Below, in pieces: positions 23,440-33,576 of a stretch of 64,000 nucleotides of DNA (position 1 is the stretch's first letter; the number at the start of each line of letters is the position of its first letter). This DNA is from Rosellinia necatrix (Eukaryota; Ascomycota; Sordariomycetes; Xylariales; Xylariaceae), in the NCBI GenBank assembly GCA_021209875.1, contig JAGYVD010000010.1, forward strand, positions 744,001 to 808,000, given 5' to 3'. Made by a program: the position numbers and the translations under genes. The notes beneath the pieces are model-generated. The model was not told the origin of the DNA. It saw nothing but the letters and a program-made list of their open reading frames with translations, and made no database searches.

Positions 23440-23682
23440 CTACACTACTGATACCCAGTATACGCTGAACGCAACAGTCTTTTGTCGCCGATCGATTTTC
23501 AATCCGTCGACCAAGAAACCACGAAAAAACGTCAAGCCGGTCCCATCGGCGATTTGTCGAGACTTGGTGTCGTCCCCCGATGTCAGGAAAGTCTCCATGT
23601 TGCTCCGTGTCATATTGTGTGTCATGCCACTTAGGGTATACATACGCCGGCCTTTGCCATCTATAATAGCTAATAGATACAT
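23440..23682 (-). pseudogene. possible divergent Nop10-like ORF or relic
   Basis: An 80-codon frame starting MYLLAIIDGKGRRMYTL. The order of short blocks recalls Nop10, the ~60-residue H/ACA snoRNP protein whose N-terminus reads M-x-L...G-K-R-x-Y-T-L and is followed by T-K-S and then D-D-K-x-S-R-Q. Here GKGRRMYTL, TRSN and DDTKSRQ appear in that order. However, the strongly conserved HPARFSPDD block is absent and the C-terminus does not match. It may be a decayed retro- or duplicate copy, or coincidence. A functional Nop10 would be expected to be nearly invariant, so I do not call this the working gene. Confidence 0.2.
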
Positions 23683-24066
23683 TTTCGCCTAAATTGTTCC
23701 TCTGTCGTGTTTTTGTCTATGGTGAGATTCTTGACGTATCGTGGCCAAAATAATCAATAATATAACGTCGTGTGGCGATTGGCAAACCATTAGCTGTCTT
23801 GTGTGTGTGTGTACATGCGACTGTTTTCCGCTTTGTGCTTCACGCGCTTATGAGTCACTGGTGAATAGTTCGTTGCGCAGCCGTGCGATGTTCTTCCAGT
23901 CTAAGACAGAATTATCTATGTGATTCTATGTGATCCATTTTTTCTTGAACTTAAGTGCCTATCTACTGCTCTGTACCTACAACGCCGTCATCCTGCTCTA
24001 CCTACTTGGGTACCTATTAACTCCTGTTCTTGCTGTCTTTATCTAGATACGTAGTACCTACTTTAT

Positions 24067-24101
24067 TAGGTAGGTAGGTAGGTAGGTAGTAAGTAGGTAG
24101 G
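24067..24101. repeat. TAGG microsatellite
   Basis: About six tandem TAGG units plus interrupted copies. It lies some 390 bp upstream of the KAP120 start codon. Confidence 0.95.
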
Positions 24102-24486
24102 CGGCTAGATCCAACGCAGTTGCCAGGTGTAGATATCTACCCAGTGCTAAGTTGGGTAGCCTAGGTAGGTAGGCAGGGCAAAGGGTTGGCGCCTGATAAA
24201 ACTACCTACCTGTAACTGTTTCTATTTGGCTACATACCTACCTATGCCCCGCCATATATGTACCCCACCACTACCTCCTTACCTACCCGGTAATAATTTC
24301 CCAATTACCTAAACTCCCAACGTCTATCTCTCTCCAGCCTACAACGTCGAGAAGGAAAGACACCTAAATTCCAATGATTACGGCCAAACGTTGTTAACTT
24401 AAAGCACGATAATGAGACACCGCACGCCTTGACCCGAACACTAACTCAGTTAATCATCATCGGTATAGCCCTGCTCGGTTCACACC

Positions 24487-27400
24487 ATGAATTTCTCTAT
24501 TGAGGTGTCCGGCGCGGCACTGCCGCTCACTCTTGTTGAGCTTGTGAGCGTGCTACAGGCGGCCTGCTCCGCGCAAGACCATCACAAACGGCAAGCTGCG
24601 GACCAACAGCTGTTGTCTTGGCAGGGCTACACAGATTTCTATCCTACTCTACAGGTACAGACGGGCAGCGTCAACATCTACAGACCTCCCCCCTTCCCCC
24701 ATTCCCTCTCTCCTGCCCCTCTCTCTCCCGCCCCTCTCTCCCGCCCCTCTCTCCCACCCCTTGTCGTTCTGGGAATAGGTCATTCTTAGGATAGACGCGA
24801 GAGCCCCTTCTACGATATTCCACCCCGACAGATTCGCCGTCCCGGAACTGGCTGATGACTGATCTGTCTCTATATAGGCGGTTTTCCTCGACACTAGTTT
24901 ACCGCGAGAGATCCGTTTCCTTTCCATAATTCAACTGAAGAATGGGATCGACAACTGCTGGCGTATCCATACGACTAAAAATGCTATCCAACCCGCCGAA
25001 AAACAGCTTATCCGATCCAATCTCTTCGGCGGTTCCATAGAAGAACGTGATCCGCAACTCGCCTTACATAATGCCCTCGTGGTCGCCAAGATTGTGCGTG
25101 TCGACTTCCCGGAAGAGTGGCCCAACGCGCTGGATGATCTCATCGCCCGGGTCGGGGCATTGCAGCACGACGAGCAACGCCTTGCTGGCGCTCTGTTGAT
25201 TCTGCTCCGAATCGTCAAAGAATTGGGCACGGCACGCTTGCTGAAATCTCAGAAGGCTTTACAGGCCGTCGCTCCAAGGCTCGTACAGCTTTTGGGAGAG
25301 ATCTATGACGCGAAAACAAGGTTTTGGCTGGCTTTTCTGACTAGTGGCCAAGGCGACGAGAACAGTGCTGTAGCAGCCATGGGCAACAGCCTGATGGCGT
25401 TCAGAATCCTTCGCCGGCTTCTGATTATCGGATACGAATTTCCCCATCGAGACGAATCTGTTCGGCGGATATGGGGATTCTCTCAGTCACAGTTTGGGCA
25501 GTTGCTTAATACCGTCGATGACAAATACCCGGCTCTCGGAAAGCACATTCTTCAGTTCACAAAGTTGCATGTCGACATGGCGTCATCTAATCCAGCCAGT
25601 TTTGCTGCCCTCCCTAACTCTCCCGAGCTGGCTCATGCCTATTGGAACCTAGTTGCCGAGTTTTCCTTGGTTTTCGACCAGTCAAAAGGGATTCGTCAAG
25701 GTAGCTCCTCAAGCGAGACCAAGTTGAGAGTAGAGGGGCCTCTTTTAGAGAGGCTTGCTCTGAAAGGCCTGCTTCTCATGAGAGCCTGTGTCAGAATGGT
25801 GCACAATCCGGTTCAATCAATCAAATACCGTTCCAAAGAGGACAACCAAGAAAACAAGGAGGCTATCGCAGCAATCAAGTCACAGTTGTTCTCAGATGAT
25901 TTTGTTAACCAAATGACAAACGTCATCATCACTCGACTTTTGGTCTTTCGGCAAGCCGACATGGAAGCTTGGGAAGAAGAACCACAGGAGTGGGAGCAAC
26001 GAGAGGAGAGCCAAGGCAATGCCTATGAGTGGGAAGTACGGCCGTGTGCTGAGAGGCTTTTCCTGGATCTTCTTACATACAACCAGAATCTTTTACTACA
26101 GCCATTGCTAGCCTACTTTGCGACGGCTCATGATCCGCAAGCCAGTGTCGCAGCAAAGGAAGCCATCTATACGGCCTTGGGATTGGCTGCTGCTTTGGTA
26201 CATCGCTCTTTCGATTTCGATGCTTTGTTAAAATCAGTGATTGCTGCCGATGCGGTACAGACGGCCCCCATGTGCCAGGTCCTCCGGCGCCGTATTGCCA
26301 TTCTCCTGAGCCAATGGGTACCAGTGGAGATTTCCCGCGAGACTCGTCCGTTGATTTACGAGATCTTCAGACATTTCCTCAAATCCGATGACCCTTGCAA
26401 CGACATTGTTGTTCGCATCACGGCCGCAAGACAGTTCAAGGCCGTTGTAGACGATTTCGGCTTTGACGAAGTTAGCTTCCGTTCCCAGGCGCCAGATGTA
26501 CTGAAAGAACTCATTCATTTGATACAGTTCGTAGAGGTTGACGAGACGAAATTGGCTATCATTGAGACCCTGAGAAGCCTCATATCAAGGATGGACACTA
26601 GCGTCATTGAATTTAGTGATCTTGTAATGGACGCGCTACCAGGTATCTGGAGCTCCGCTGGCGACCTGGGTTTCATGATGAAGCAGGCGGTTTTGTCTAT
26701 TTTGCTAAGCCTTGTCGTTGCCATGAGGGCCGATTCCCAACGGTATCATCATTTAGTATTTCCCTTGATTGCCGAAGCTACACAGAAGGGAAGTGACACC
26801 TATATTTATCTTATCGACGAAGCACTAGACTTATGGCTACAAGTTCTACAACATAGTCAGCCCCCTTTATCATCCGGTCTTCTTAATCTCGCCAGTATTG
26901 CAATCCAACAACTTTCAGAAGAAAACGATCATGCGGAGACGTGTATCTCAATCGTCGGCGCCTACCTATTATTGGCGCCTCAGACGCTCCTAGAGGATAA
27001 TTACCGTCAACCGCTTTTGAGATCACTTTTGGCGTCCCTGGGAATAAAAGGTCGTGACCAGATGAATAGTGTCACAAGGTACATTGAAATGGCCCTTTGC
27101 CTTTCCCACCAACTCGGTGGTAACCACGGTTTTCAATTGTTGATGAGGGATGTGGTGGATATAGGTTTCCTGAAATATCTCCTAGAGGGAATTCATGATG
27201 CATATGACGCTCACCAAACATCTGGGCCTAAGAAGAAGCAGAGCCGTCTTACTCCTTTTAGTTTGGCTAATTACTTTACTATCCTCTCACGCATAGCCGT
27301 CATAGACCCCCAGACGTTTGTGGCGATGATTGGAGCATTAGGACGTATCGAAGATATCTGGGGTTGGCTCAGTGTCGAGTGGTTCTTATGTTTCGATAGC

Positions 27401-27823
27401 ATGGCAGAACCGGATCGGCTGAAGCTGAATCTTCTCGGCATTACCCGCCTGCTTGAGCTCCCTCAGCCCATGGCGGGTCTCGTGCTGGGGAAGCTACAAG
27501 ACTACCTCTCCATGTGGACCAGCGTTATTTGCGAGATTTGGGACGACGATTTACCTGGTCACGATTCGCTATACAGTACCCACAAACTACCACCTACTGA
27601 ATGGGATACTTATAAGGATATTGTAGAGCGCGAGTTGTACATCAGAGACCCCGTTCGGACCATCGTCTCCTATTCGTTCGTCCAGGAGAAATTGCAAGGT
27701 CTTGAGCAGATGGTTAGCCAGCAGACTTTCCAAGAGGAATTAGCAAATGTGGATAAAGAGGTTCTTGCTGGGTTTCAAGAGCTTAAGAACAGGTCATCTA
27801 CTTCGCCTCCTATGTCAATCTAA
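24487..27823 (+). CDS. KAP120: importin-beta family nuclear transport receptor Kap120 (importin-11)
   Basis: Two exons: 24487-24654 and 24878-27823 (phase-0 intron of 223 nt, GTACAG...ATATAG), giving 1037 residues, close to yeast Kap120 (about 1030). The N-terminal importin-beta (Ran-binding) region includes LLSWQGYTDFYPTLQ in exon 1. It runs across the splice into AVFLDTSLPREIRFLSIIQL and KNGIDNCWR, a string typical of the Kap120/importin-11 branch. The rest is helical repeat sequence without transmembrane segments. Kap120 proteins carry cargoes through the nuclear pore in a Ran-dependent way and have been linked to 60S ribosome assembly in yeast; cargo here is unknown. The intron contains a CT-rich array (CTCTCTCCCGCCCC units, about 24708-24765). 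The open frame at 25079 is only the main part of exon 2, not the true start. Confidence 0.9.
24708..24765. repeat. CT-rich tandem array inside KAP120 intron
   Basis: Three to four imperfect copies of a CCCCTCTCTCCCG unit lie within intron 1, upstream of its branch site. The array lengthens the intron beyond the usual 50-100 nt. Confidence 0.85.
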
Positions 27824-29230
27824 GGTCGCCTTCTCGGAGGATCCAGACCTAGAGGCACTTCAGAAAGACAACTATACAAAATGAAGGGACACGTAAAGCG
27901 TCAGTGCCGTTTACTTGTAGTCAGGGCTGAGAGCATAGATACCACACCTGACGTTTGTTCTGCATATAGAGCGGAACATTTTCGTAATTGTGGCACTTAA
28001 GTGACCAGAATGGCATATCTGGATCCGGTGTCTTGCATAGTGATATGCGCACCTTCTGGGATTTTGGGGATTGTAACCAAGACCACTTGTAATTAAGGTC
28101 TCTCTCTCTTTCTCCTGGGCCAACTCGGCGCGGATTTACCCAGATAGGGCGAGTGTCCGTCTAATGAATACGTTGGGGGGTATTAGCCAATTGTCCACGC
28201 AAGGTAGCTAGCTACCCACTTTCATTTTGCTTTCCTTTTCTGCTGCACTGATGGTTATCTAAGTGCCTTTTACCGTCTTTGTATGTCCCAAGTAAGAGAC
28301 TGCATGCTGCGTGATTGTGGGCGCTTTTGGTGAGGTGAGGAGGGGAGTATTTCTCTTGCGGCTTCTCGCATCGGCGTTAGCTCGTTCACTAGGTCCATCC
28401 GTTGTACGGGTACTACCGGTCTGAAATTGATGGGGACGGGGGAGGGCTTAATGCACACGTGTAGACCAAGGGCGGCACAGGTCAGGCAGGTACTTATAAA
28501 ATCGATATGTATACACATTATTCCACACAGGTCCACTTTCGGATTATGTACAAGAGGTGGTAATACATGGTTGGGGGGGAATATTGCCCCGGTTGTGATA
28601 TTATATGCACGGCTGCCGAAGTGAGCTCATACTACAGACTCGCAATGAAGCATTATGCAGGTAGCTTAGTTCATCAACATGTGTTTCTCCGGCGTAGAAC
28701 TCTTGGCTGCTGATATGCTGACGCTCCTGGGTAAGGTTAAGCGCCAGGTGGTAAAACAGGGATATTTTTCTGAATCGCATGAATATGTGCCGTTTTTTTC
28801 TTTTGGCTGGGATTGTTCGAGAATCACCCCTGTAGGGCGTTTCTATATAAGCCTGCCGAGGGGCTTCTGCTTTAGGCCTTCACCCTTAATTAAATGACCT
28901 TTCTCATCTCCCAGAACACATTCTGCAACTCGTCTCTATATGTTTCGAAACGCCGGCGAAGAACGTGCCTAAGAGCAGGACGATCATGATAACTTCGTAA
29001 CTATGGGTGGAGGCCGAATTCGTAGAGGACTCTGGAAAGATGGAAAGCCTAAATCATTGGGTAAGGGTTGTCTTGAATTCTCATACGCTGGGTTGGCCTG
29101 TTGAGATATTGTGATTTATGCCAAGTGACCCTTGAGATCCGTTTGTGTCCATCAATGGCATTATGAACTTGATCGATTCATGTGGCTTATAGGTAGGGAG
29201 GGTGTGGCTTAGCGGATGGTAGGATCCTGC
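27824..29230. other. convergent intergenic region KAP120 / PEX2
   Basis: This 1.4-kb stretch between two convergent genes has no recognisable coding frame. The few 60-90 codon frames have no product I know. A TATA-like stretch (TTTCTATATAAG) at about 28840 has no gene attached. Confidence 0.55.
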
Positions 29231-30637
29231 CTAATCTTCAAAATCATCATCAACTCCAGCTTCTTCCTCTTCGTAGACTTCAGAATCGGTATCCTGATCG
29301 CTATCGTATGTATTAATGCCGGTTCCTGTGCCCGGGATTTCAAGGCCGACCCCTTTGTCTAAATTAGTTCCCGGGTCCTGGTCATCGGCGAACCCGACGT
29401 GTTTAGTAGTGGGAGAAGAAACTTTGGGTGTCTCTTCCAACACATCACCGCTCCAGGGCTTGCATTCCTTCACCAGTTCACCACAGCGCAGACAAGTCCA
29501 CCCTTCGCCTTCCTCTCGTTCTAACCGCGTCGCTATACAGACAAAACAGTAGATGCATCCACAAGGTATCGTCTCGTATGGGTTTGTGATATCTGTCTGT
29601 GCCGATCCTACCACGCCACTCGATGCGGCGGCTGCCAAGACTTCTGCCTCCGAAGCGGCGCTGTTTTGGTCATGGTAGCATATGGCGCATGTGCGTTCGG
29701 GCAAAAAGGCGAACTCGCCCTTCTTATCTCCCGTGTGTTCCTCAGCCTTGACGTGGATGAGCTCCTTCGTTTTCCTCCACGTACGGCCCAGCCATCGTCG
29801 CCATCGATTGATACCTACTAAAGGCAGGACAAACAGAAGGAATTCGGTGAATGCGTGCCAGACCAGCTGCCGATTCAAATATTCAAAAGAGACCTCGCGA
29901 TTAACCTGGCTGGTAGGGGGCGCTAAGCGCATCCTTAACACCCTGTCGAGGATTGTGCGGTATCTTCCATGAAGGAGAAATACCAGGAACGATATGAAGG
30001 CAGCCATCGAATGCACGGTGGTGATGCGTGTTGTGAGGCGAGATAATCGCCTCACCAAAGGCGAAGGTTCGTCGTAGCCATTGTCCCGGTCCAGAAGCCA
30101 ATTCTCCCATTTTGTCCAGCTGTATTTCCCGGCTACCGTTATTAGACCGTACAGACTCTTTTGCCACTTACTCGGTGGCGTCAGAACGGGGCCGTCGCGG
30201 CGGGCATCGGTGAATTTCAGGTTCTGCAGGGCGGCGCCGTACGTGGCATCATGGTCCCAGACAGTGAGTTTGAATATGATGGCGCGGAGGGCCAGGAGAA
30301 TCTCGGCCGACCAGTCGTCCCGGAGGTTGGCTCCTAGGTATTTCAGAGCCTCGCCGACTTGGTCGCGGAGTTGCTGGACCAGGTCTTCGTCCAGCAGCTC
30401 GGCATCGACTTGGCCGACCCGGAAGGCCGGCCGGGTGCCCTCGCGCGACGAGATCAGCTCCCACGCAGACAGCGACGTGGAGCCCAGACGGTCGAGAGGG
30501 AAGGGCAGGCGAGTGACCTGCGACCAGGCGCGCGAGGCCTCACGATGGGCGGCGAGCTGGGCTTGGGCTTGTCGTTCGCGGGCCTGTCGCCGCGCAGCCA
30601 GACGCTGCTGGGCCTGCGCAAAGCCGGTGGCGCTCAT
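29231..30637 (-). CDS. PEX2: peroxisome biogenesis factor 2 (Pex2), RING E3 subunit
   Basis: Single-exon protein of 468 residues. The N-terminus is a Gln/Arg/Ala-rich coil, followed by the Pex2/Pex12 N-terminal membrane domain (LDEDLVQQLRDQV...KYLGANLRDDWSAEILLALRAI, then SLYGLITVAGKYSW). Hydrophobic segments include MAAFISFLVFLLHG and FLLFVLPLVG. A C-terminal RING lies from about residue 316 (CAICYHD...IPCGCIYCFVCIATRLE...WTCLRC). Pex2 forms a ubiquitin-ligase complex with Pex10 and Pex12 in the peroxisome membrane that ubiquitinates Pex5 for recycling. The RING has a spacer of about 30 Ala/Ser residues between the first and second Cys pairs. The expected His after PCG is Cys. The tail is strongly acidic (DSDQDTDSEVYEEEE). 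The start is the first Met of the frame; the Gln/Ala-rich coil begins soon after it. Confidence 0.9.
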   Translation of the reverse strand: MSATGFAQAQQRLAARRQARERQAQAQLAAHREASRAWSQVTRLPFPLDRLGSTSLSAWELISSREGTRPAFRVGQVDAELLDEDLVQQLRDQVGEALKYLGANLRDDWSAEILLALRAIIFKLTVWDHDATYGAALQNLKFTDARRDGPVLTPPSKWQKSLYGLITVAGKYSWTKWENWLLDRDNGYDEPSPLVRRLSRLTTRITTVHSMAAFISFLVFLLHGRYRTILDRVLRMRLAPPTSQVNREVSFEYLNRQLVWHAFTEFLLFVLPLVGINRWRRWLGRTWRKTKELIHVKAEEHTGDKKGEFAFLPERTCAICYHDQNSAASEAEVLAAAASSGVVGSAQTDITNPYETIPCGCIYCFVCIATRLEREEGEGWTCLRCGELVKECKPWSGDVLEETPKVSSPTTKHVGFADDQDPGTNLDKGVGLEIPGTGTGINTYDSDQDTDSEVYEEEEAGVDDDFED

Positions 30638-33576
30638 ACGGATCGATCGACGCGACAGACGACGGTGGCGTTATGTGCTCGGGGATGACGCACCGGCTGG
30701 TGCTATCATGATCGGCCTGGGGAGGGAGGGGCCGGACCACGAGCGCAGTTGGGTGCGGTTGGGCGCGGTTGGGCGTGGTTGAGCGCCAGCCGTCGGGCTC
30801 GCTGAGGCTGTTCAACGGTGCCGGGCTCGTTCGTCACGTTCGTCACGTTCGTCACAGGGGATGCGATGCGGCACAACTGCTCTGAAGGGGATTATGCGTA
30901 ATCAAGGCGGTGAGCATCAAGGTAGCGTAAAGAAGGTAGCGCAAGGAAGGCAGGTAGCGCGAGCAACGGAATCGGCTTGACTGTCGCTAACAAGGGGAAG
31001 GAGGAGGAGGGGGAAGGGGGGGGGGGTTGTAACTGCGTCGGCGACGTTGAAGAAATCGACACGGCAATGCCGACTGGACCAAATCGCCGAGGCATTGGCT
31101 GGCGGATGTAACCGTGTTACCGGCAACGTCCTCCTTCTGGACGCCAAGCCCTCCTGACTAGGCAATTTAAATGGGCCCGAGTAAGGTATCTAAGTACACT
31201 ACCATTAGCCTAGGTAATCGCCGCTTTTACTCACCCAGTCATTAAGCTTATACCTAAAGTTATCACGCATGCACCGTGTATGCAAGATAAACAGCTCAAG
31301 AAAACGGAACTTCAAAATTAACGGTATGATAGTACAGGAGGTGGTGGTGCCTGGGCAAGATGATAACTTGACCACCAAAAAATGATGGGAGTTGAGTTGA
31401 AGACTCTGGGTAAGGCATAGGTCATGGTGATAATGGGGACGATGATGGTGACCCTAATTCAAGACCGTTGCACACTGGGTCGCTTGGTTATAGTGTCTCG
31501 AGGGTGGCAAATAGAAGTCGAGCTTGATCTGTCGCGATAGGGCTCTTGTGAAAACTCAATCTAGTTTAGAAATGGCTGGATGAAGTTGCTATCAAGTCCC
31601 ACGGTACCTAAGCAAACCACTTTTTTTCATCCACATACCTCTATAACTATGTTAGGTTCTATTGCAGTGCATTTGCGGTAGTACACGTTTGACATACATA
31701 ATGCATACTGAAGTAACTACCTAGGTACCTCAGGTAGTTATTTTGTCGTGGTAAAAGCGGCATGGCTCAGGTGAATTCCCATTCCGGCTTAGCTAAGTAA
31801 ACACGTACACTACCTAGGCAGGTAAGTAGTTAGTTACTGAGCAGTCCGTTGTACGGTACTCTCCGCTTAGTCACATCCATCTGTCAGCCTTGGTCTGCCT
31901 CCCTTGCCGTTACCGCCCACCCATCGCGCGCCAAGCCCTGCAATGGCGGCTTATCAAATCAGCCACAGTAGCCACACACCGCATCCGCACCGCAAAACCC
32001 TCCCTTCGCAGTGCACCTCGACACGCTCTTCTCCTCAACTCAACCCACCCACGAAGCACCTGACCAGACGACTGGCCAAAAACGACGTGAATGTAACGTG
32101 CCGCAGGTATGTCATCTTTGCAGTGCGGCAGACAGGCCAATCACCACCCTGATAAAATGTATTCTAGCCTCCCTGGCTTTTCGTCCGGTACTTTTCTTTA
32201 CACCGACAAACGGGGCGACCGTGGTTCCTCAACCTCCTGGACCTCCACGAACAAGCTCGTTTGCATGAAATGTCAAATGCATTCAAACACCGGGATTCCA
32301 GGTCGTGGCTACTAACAGCAAGCTGACCTAATTTAAATCCTCATCTCGTGGATTGCATATCCCGCCCACCACGGGTTCCAGCGGGCCTCGTTGCAATCCA
32401 GCAAATCCAGCAACGGGTGAGGCCCTTACTTCGTACTCAGTGGGAAATCCCATTCCGACTTTGTATGTTCATTGCATGTTCATCCTCATCCATACCTGTA
32501 TTACACCACACTACGTAGCACAGCAACTAAATATTCCGCGAATTTAATTACATACCCTACCTACTCCGTACATAGGTCATCCACCTTACAAGATTGTCCA
32601 AACTTATTATGGCTAGGAGCCAGCTGGGTGCTATTAATAGGTAACCATCAGGTAACCCCTAGCTGACAACGACCGCCTGTCTACGGAGCACTTCTCGCGC
32701 ACCATCTGCAAGTATGGCATAGTCAAAGTATGGCATGGTCAAAGAGATCTGGTTAATTATATAGGTAGGTATCTATATCCTGGTGTAACTATTACTCACG
32801 GCAATGTCCCGTTCTCATACGCCTCTTTACGTTCGCGACGGGCCTCCAAGCCGTCATCGCCCCTGGCTGGTGTCGTGGCCAGCCTCTATCTAAATAGGCA
32901 TGAGAATCCAACCCGCTGCTGTTATGCTGTAAGATGATGCAGGGAGGGAGGATGCAATGTCAGCAACCCAACACCGCGAGGTGACATTGGCCAACACCAA
33001 CCTTACATACAGTGTACATGATCCCAGCCTGCAGCCCAACCGGAACCCCGGTCTCCTCGCAGTCTCTAGCCCACAGAAATCTGCTCCATGTTTTCAGTAT
33101 CCTCTATCTGCACCTGCACCTGGCCCGGTCAGGTCATCACCATCGTCGTCCGATCGGGTCTCTTCTCAATTACCCACAGGCGGCTCGTTGAATATGCCCC
33201 TGCGAAGGAATATCGACCTCGCATAATGCCTTAGACGTCGTGGCAACGTTGTGTTTGGCAGCTTGCATTCTTGTAGGAGACTCGATACCCTTCTAGACTT
33301 CGCCTTGATGTCAAAGCTACCGAAAGCTGCATGTGCATGGGGACTACCCCGGCTAGGACGACAAAGGCGGATCCCTCAGCTCATATATGACCGCTCCAGC
33401 CCTATGACGAGTGGAATGTGGAATGCATTATCTATCACGCTGAACTAAATTATCAACCCAAAAGTACCCTTCAATTCCCTGGGGAACTTCGCTATTAGAG
33501 ACACCCAACCTGCCCGGGATCGTCACCACACCTACGCTTCCAGGGTTCGCGTCCAAGACGAGTACCTCCCGTTCCG
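30638..33576. other. intergenic region between divergent PEX2 and Zn2Cys6 gene
   Basis: About 2.9 kb. Close to PEX2 are two short tandem arrays: GGTTGGGCGC units (30748-30784) and GTTCGTCAC units (30829-30855). A run of Gs lies near 31018-31026. TAGG/CCTA words cluster at 31715-31830. Open frames at 31904-32315 and 32957-33226 look random, with no known product and overlapping frames. Confidence 0.5.
30748..30855. repeat. two short tandem arrays in the PEX2 upstream region
   Basis: About four copies of a 10-nt unit (GGTTGGGCGC, 30748-30784) are followed 45 bp later by three to four copies of a 9-nt unit (GTTCGTCAC, 30829-30855). They lie 110-220 bp upstream of the PEX2 start codon and so could be promoter elements or the 5' leader. 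Confidence 0.8.

Larger units (their letters stand above)
23108..24486. other. intergenic between Meu6-like gene and KAP120
   Basis: Downstream of the Meu6-like gene the stretch holds one small minus-strand frame with a weak Nop10-like look (listed separately). It also has a large TAGG/CCTA-rich zone at about 23960-24310, which forms the distal promoter of KAP120. Confidence 0.5.

Noticed and set aside
25079..27823. Treating the large open frame as the complete importin gene
   Set aside because: The sequence upstream (24878-25078) stays open in the same frame and encodes a conserved importin segment. A good intron links it to exon 1 at 24487.
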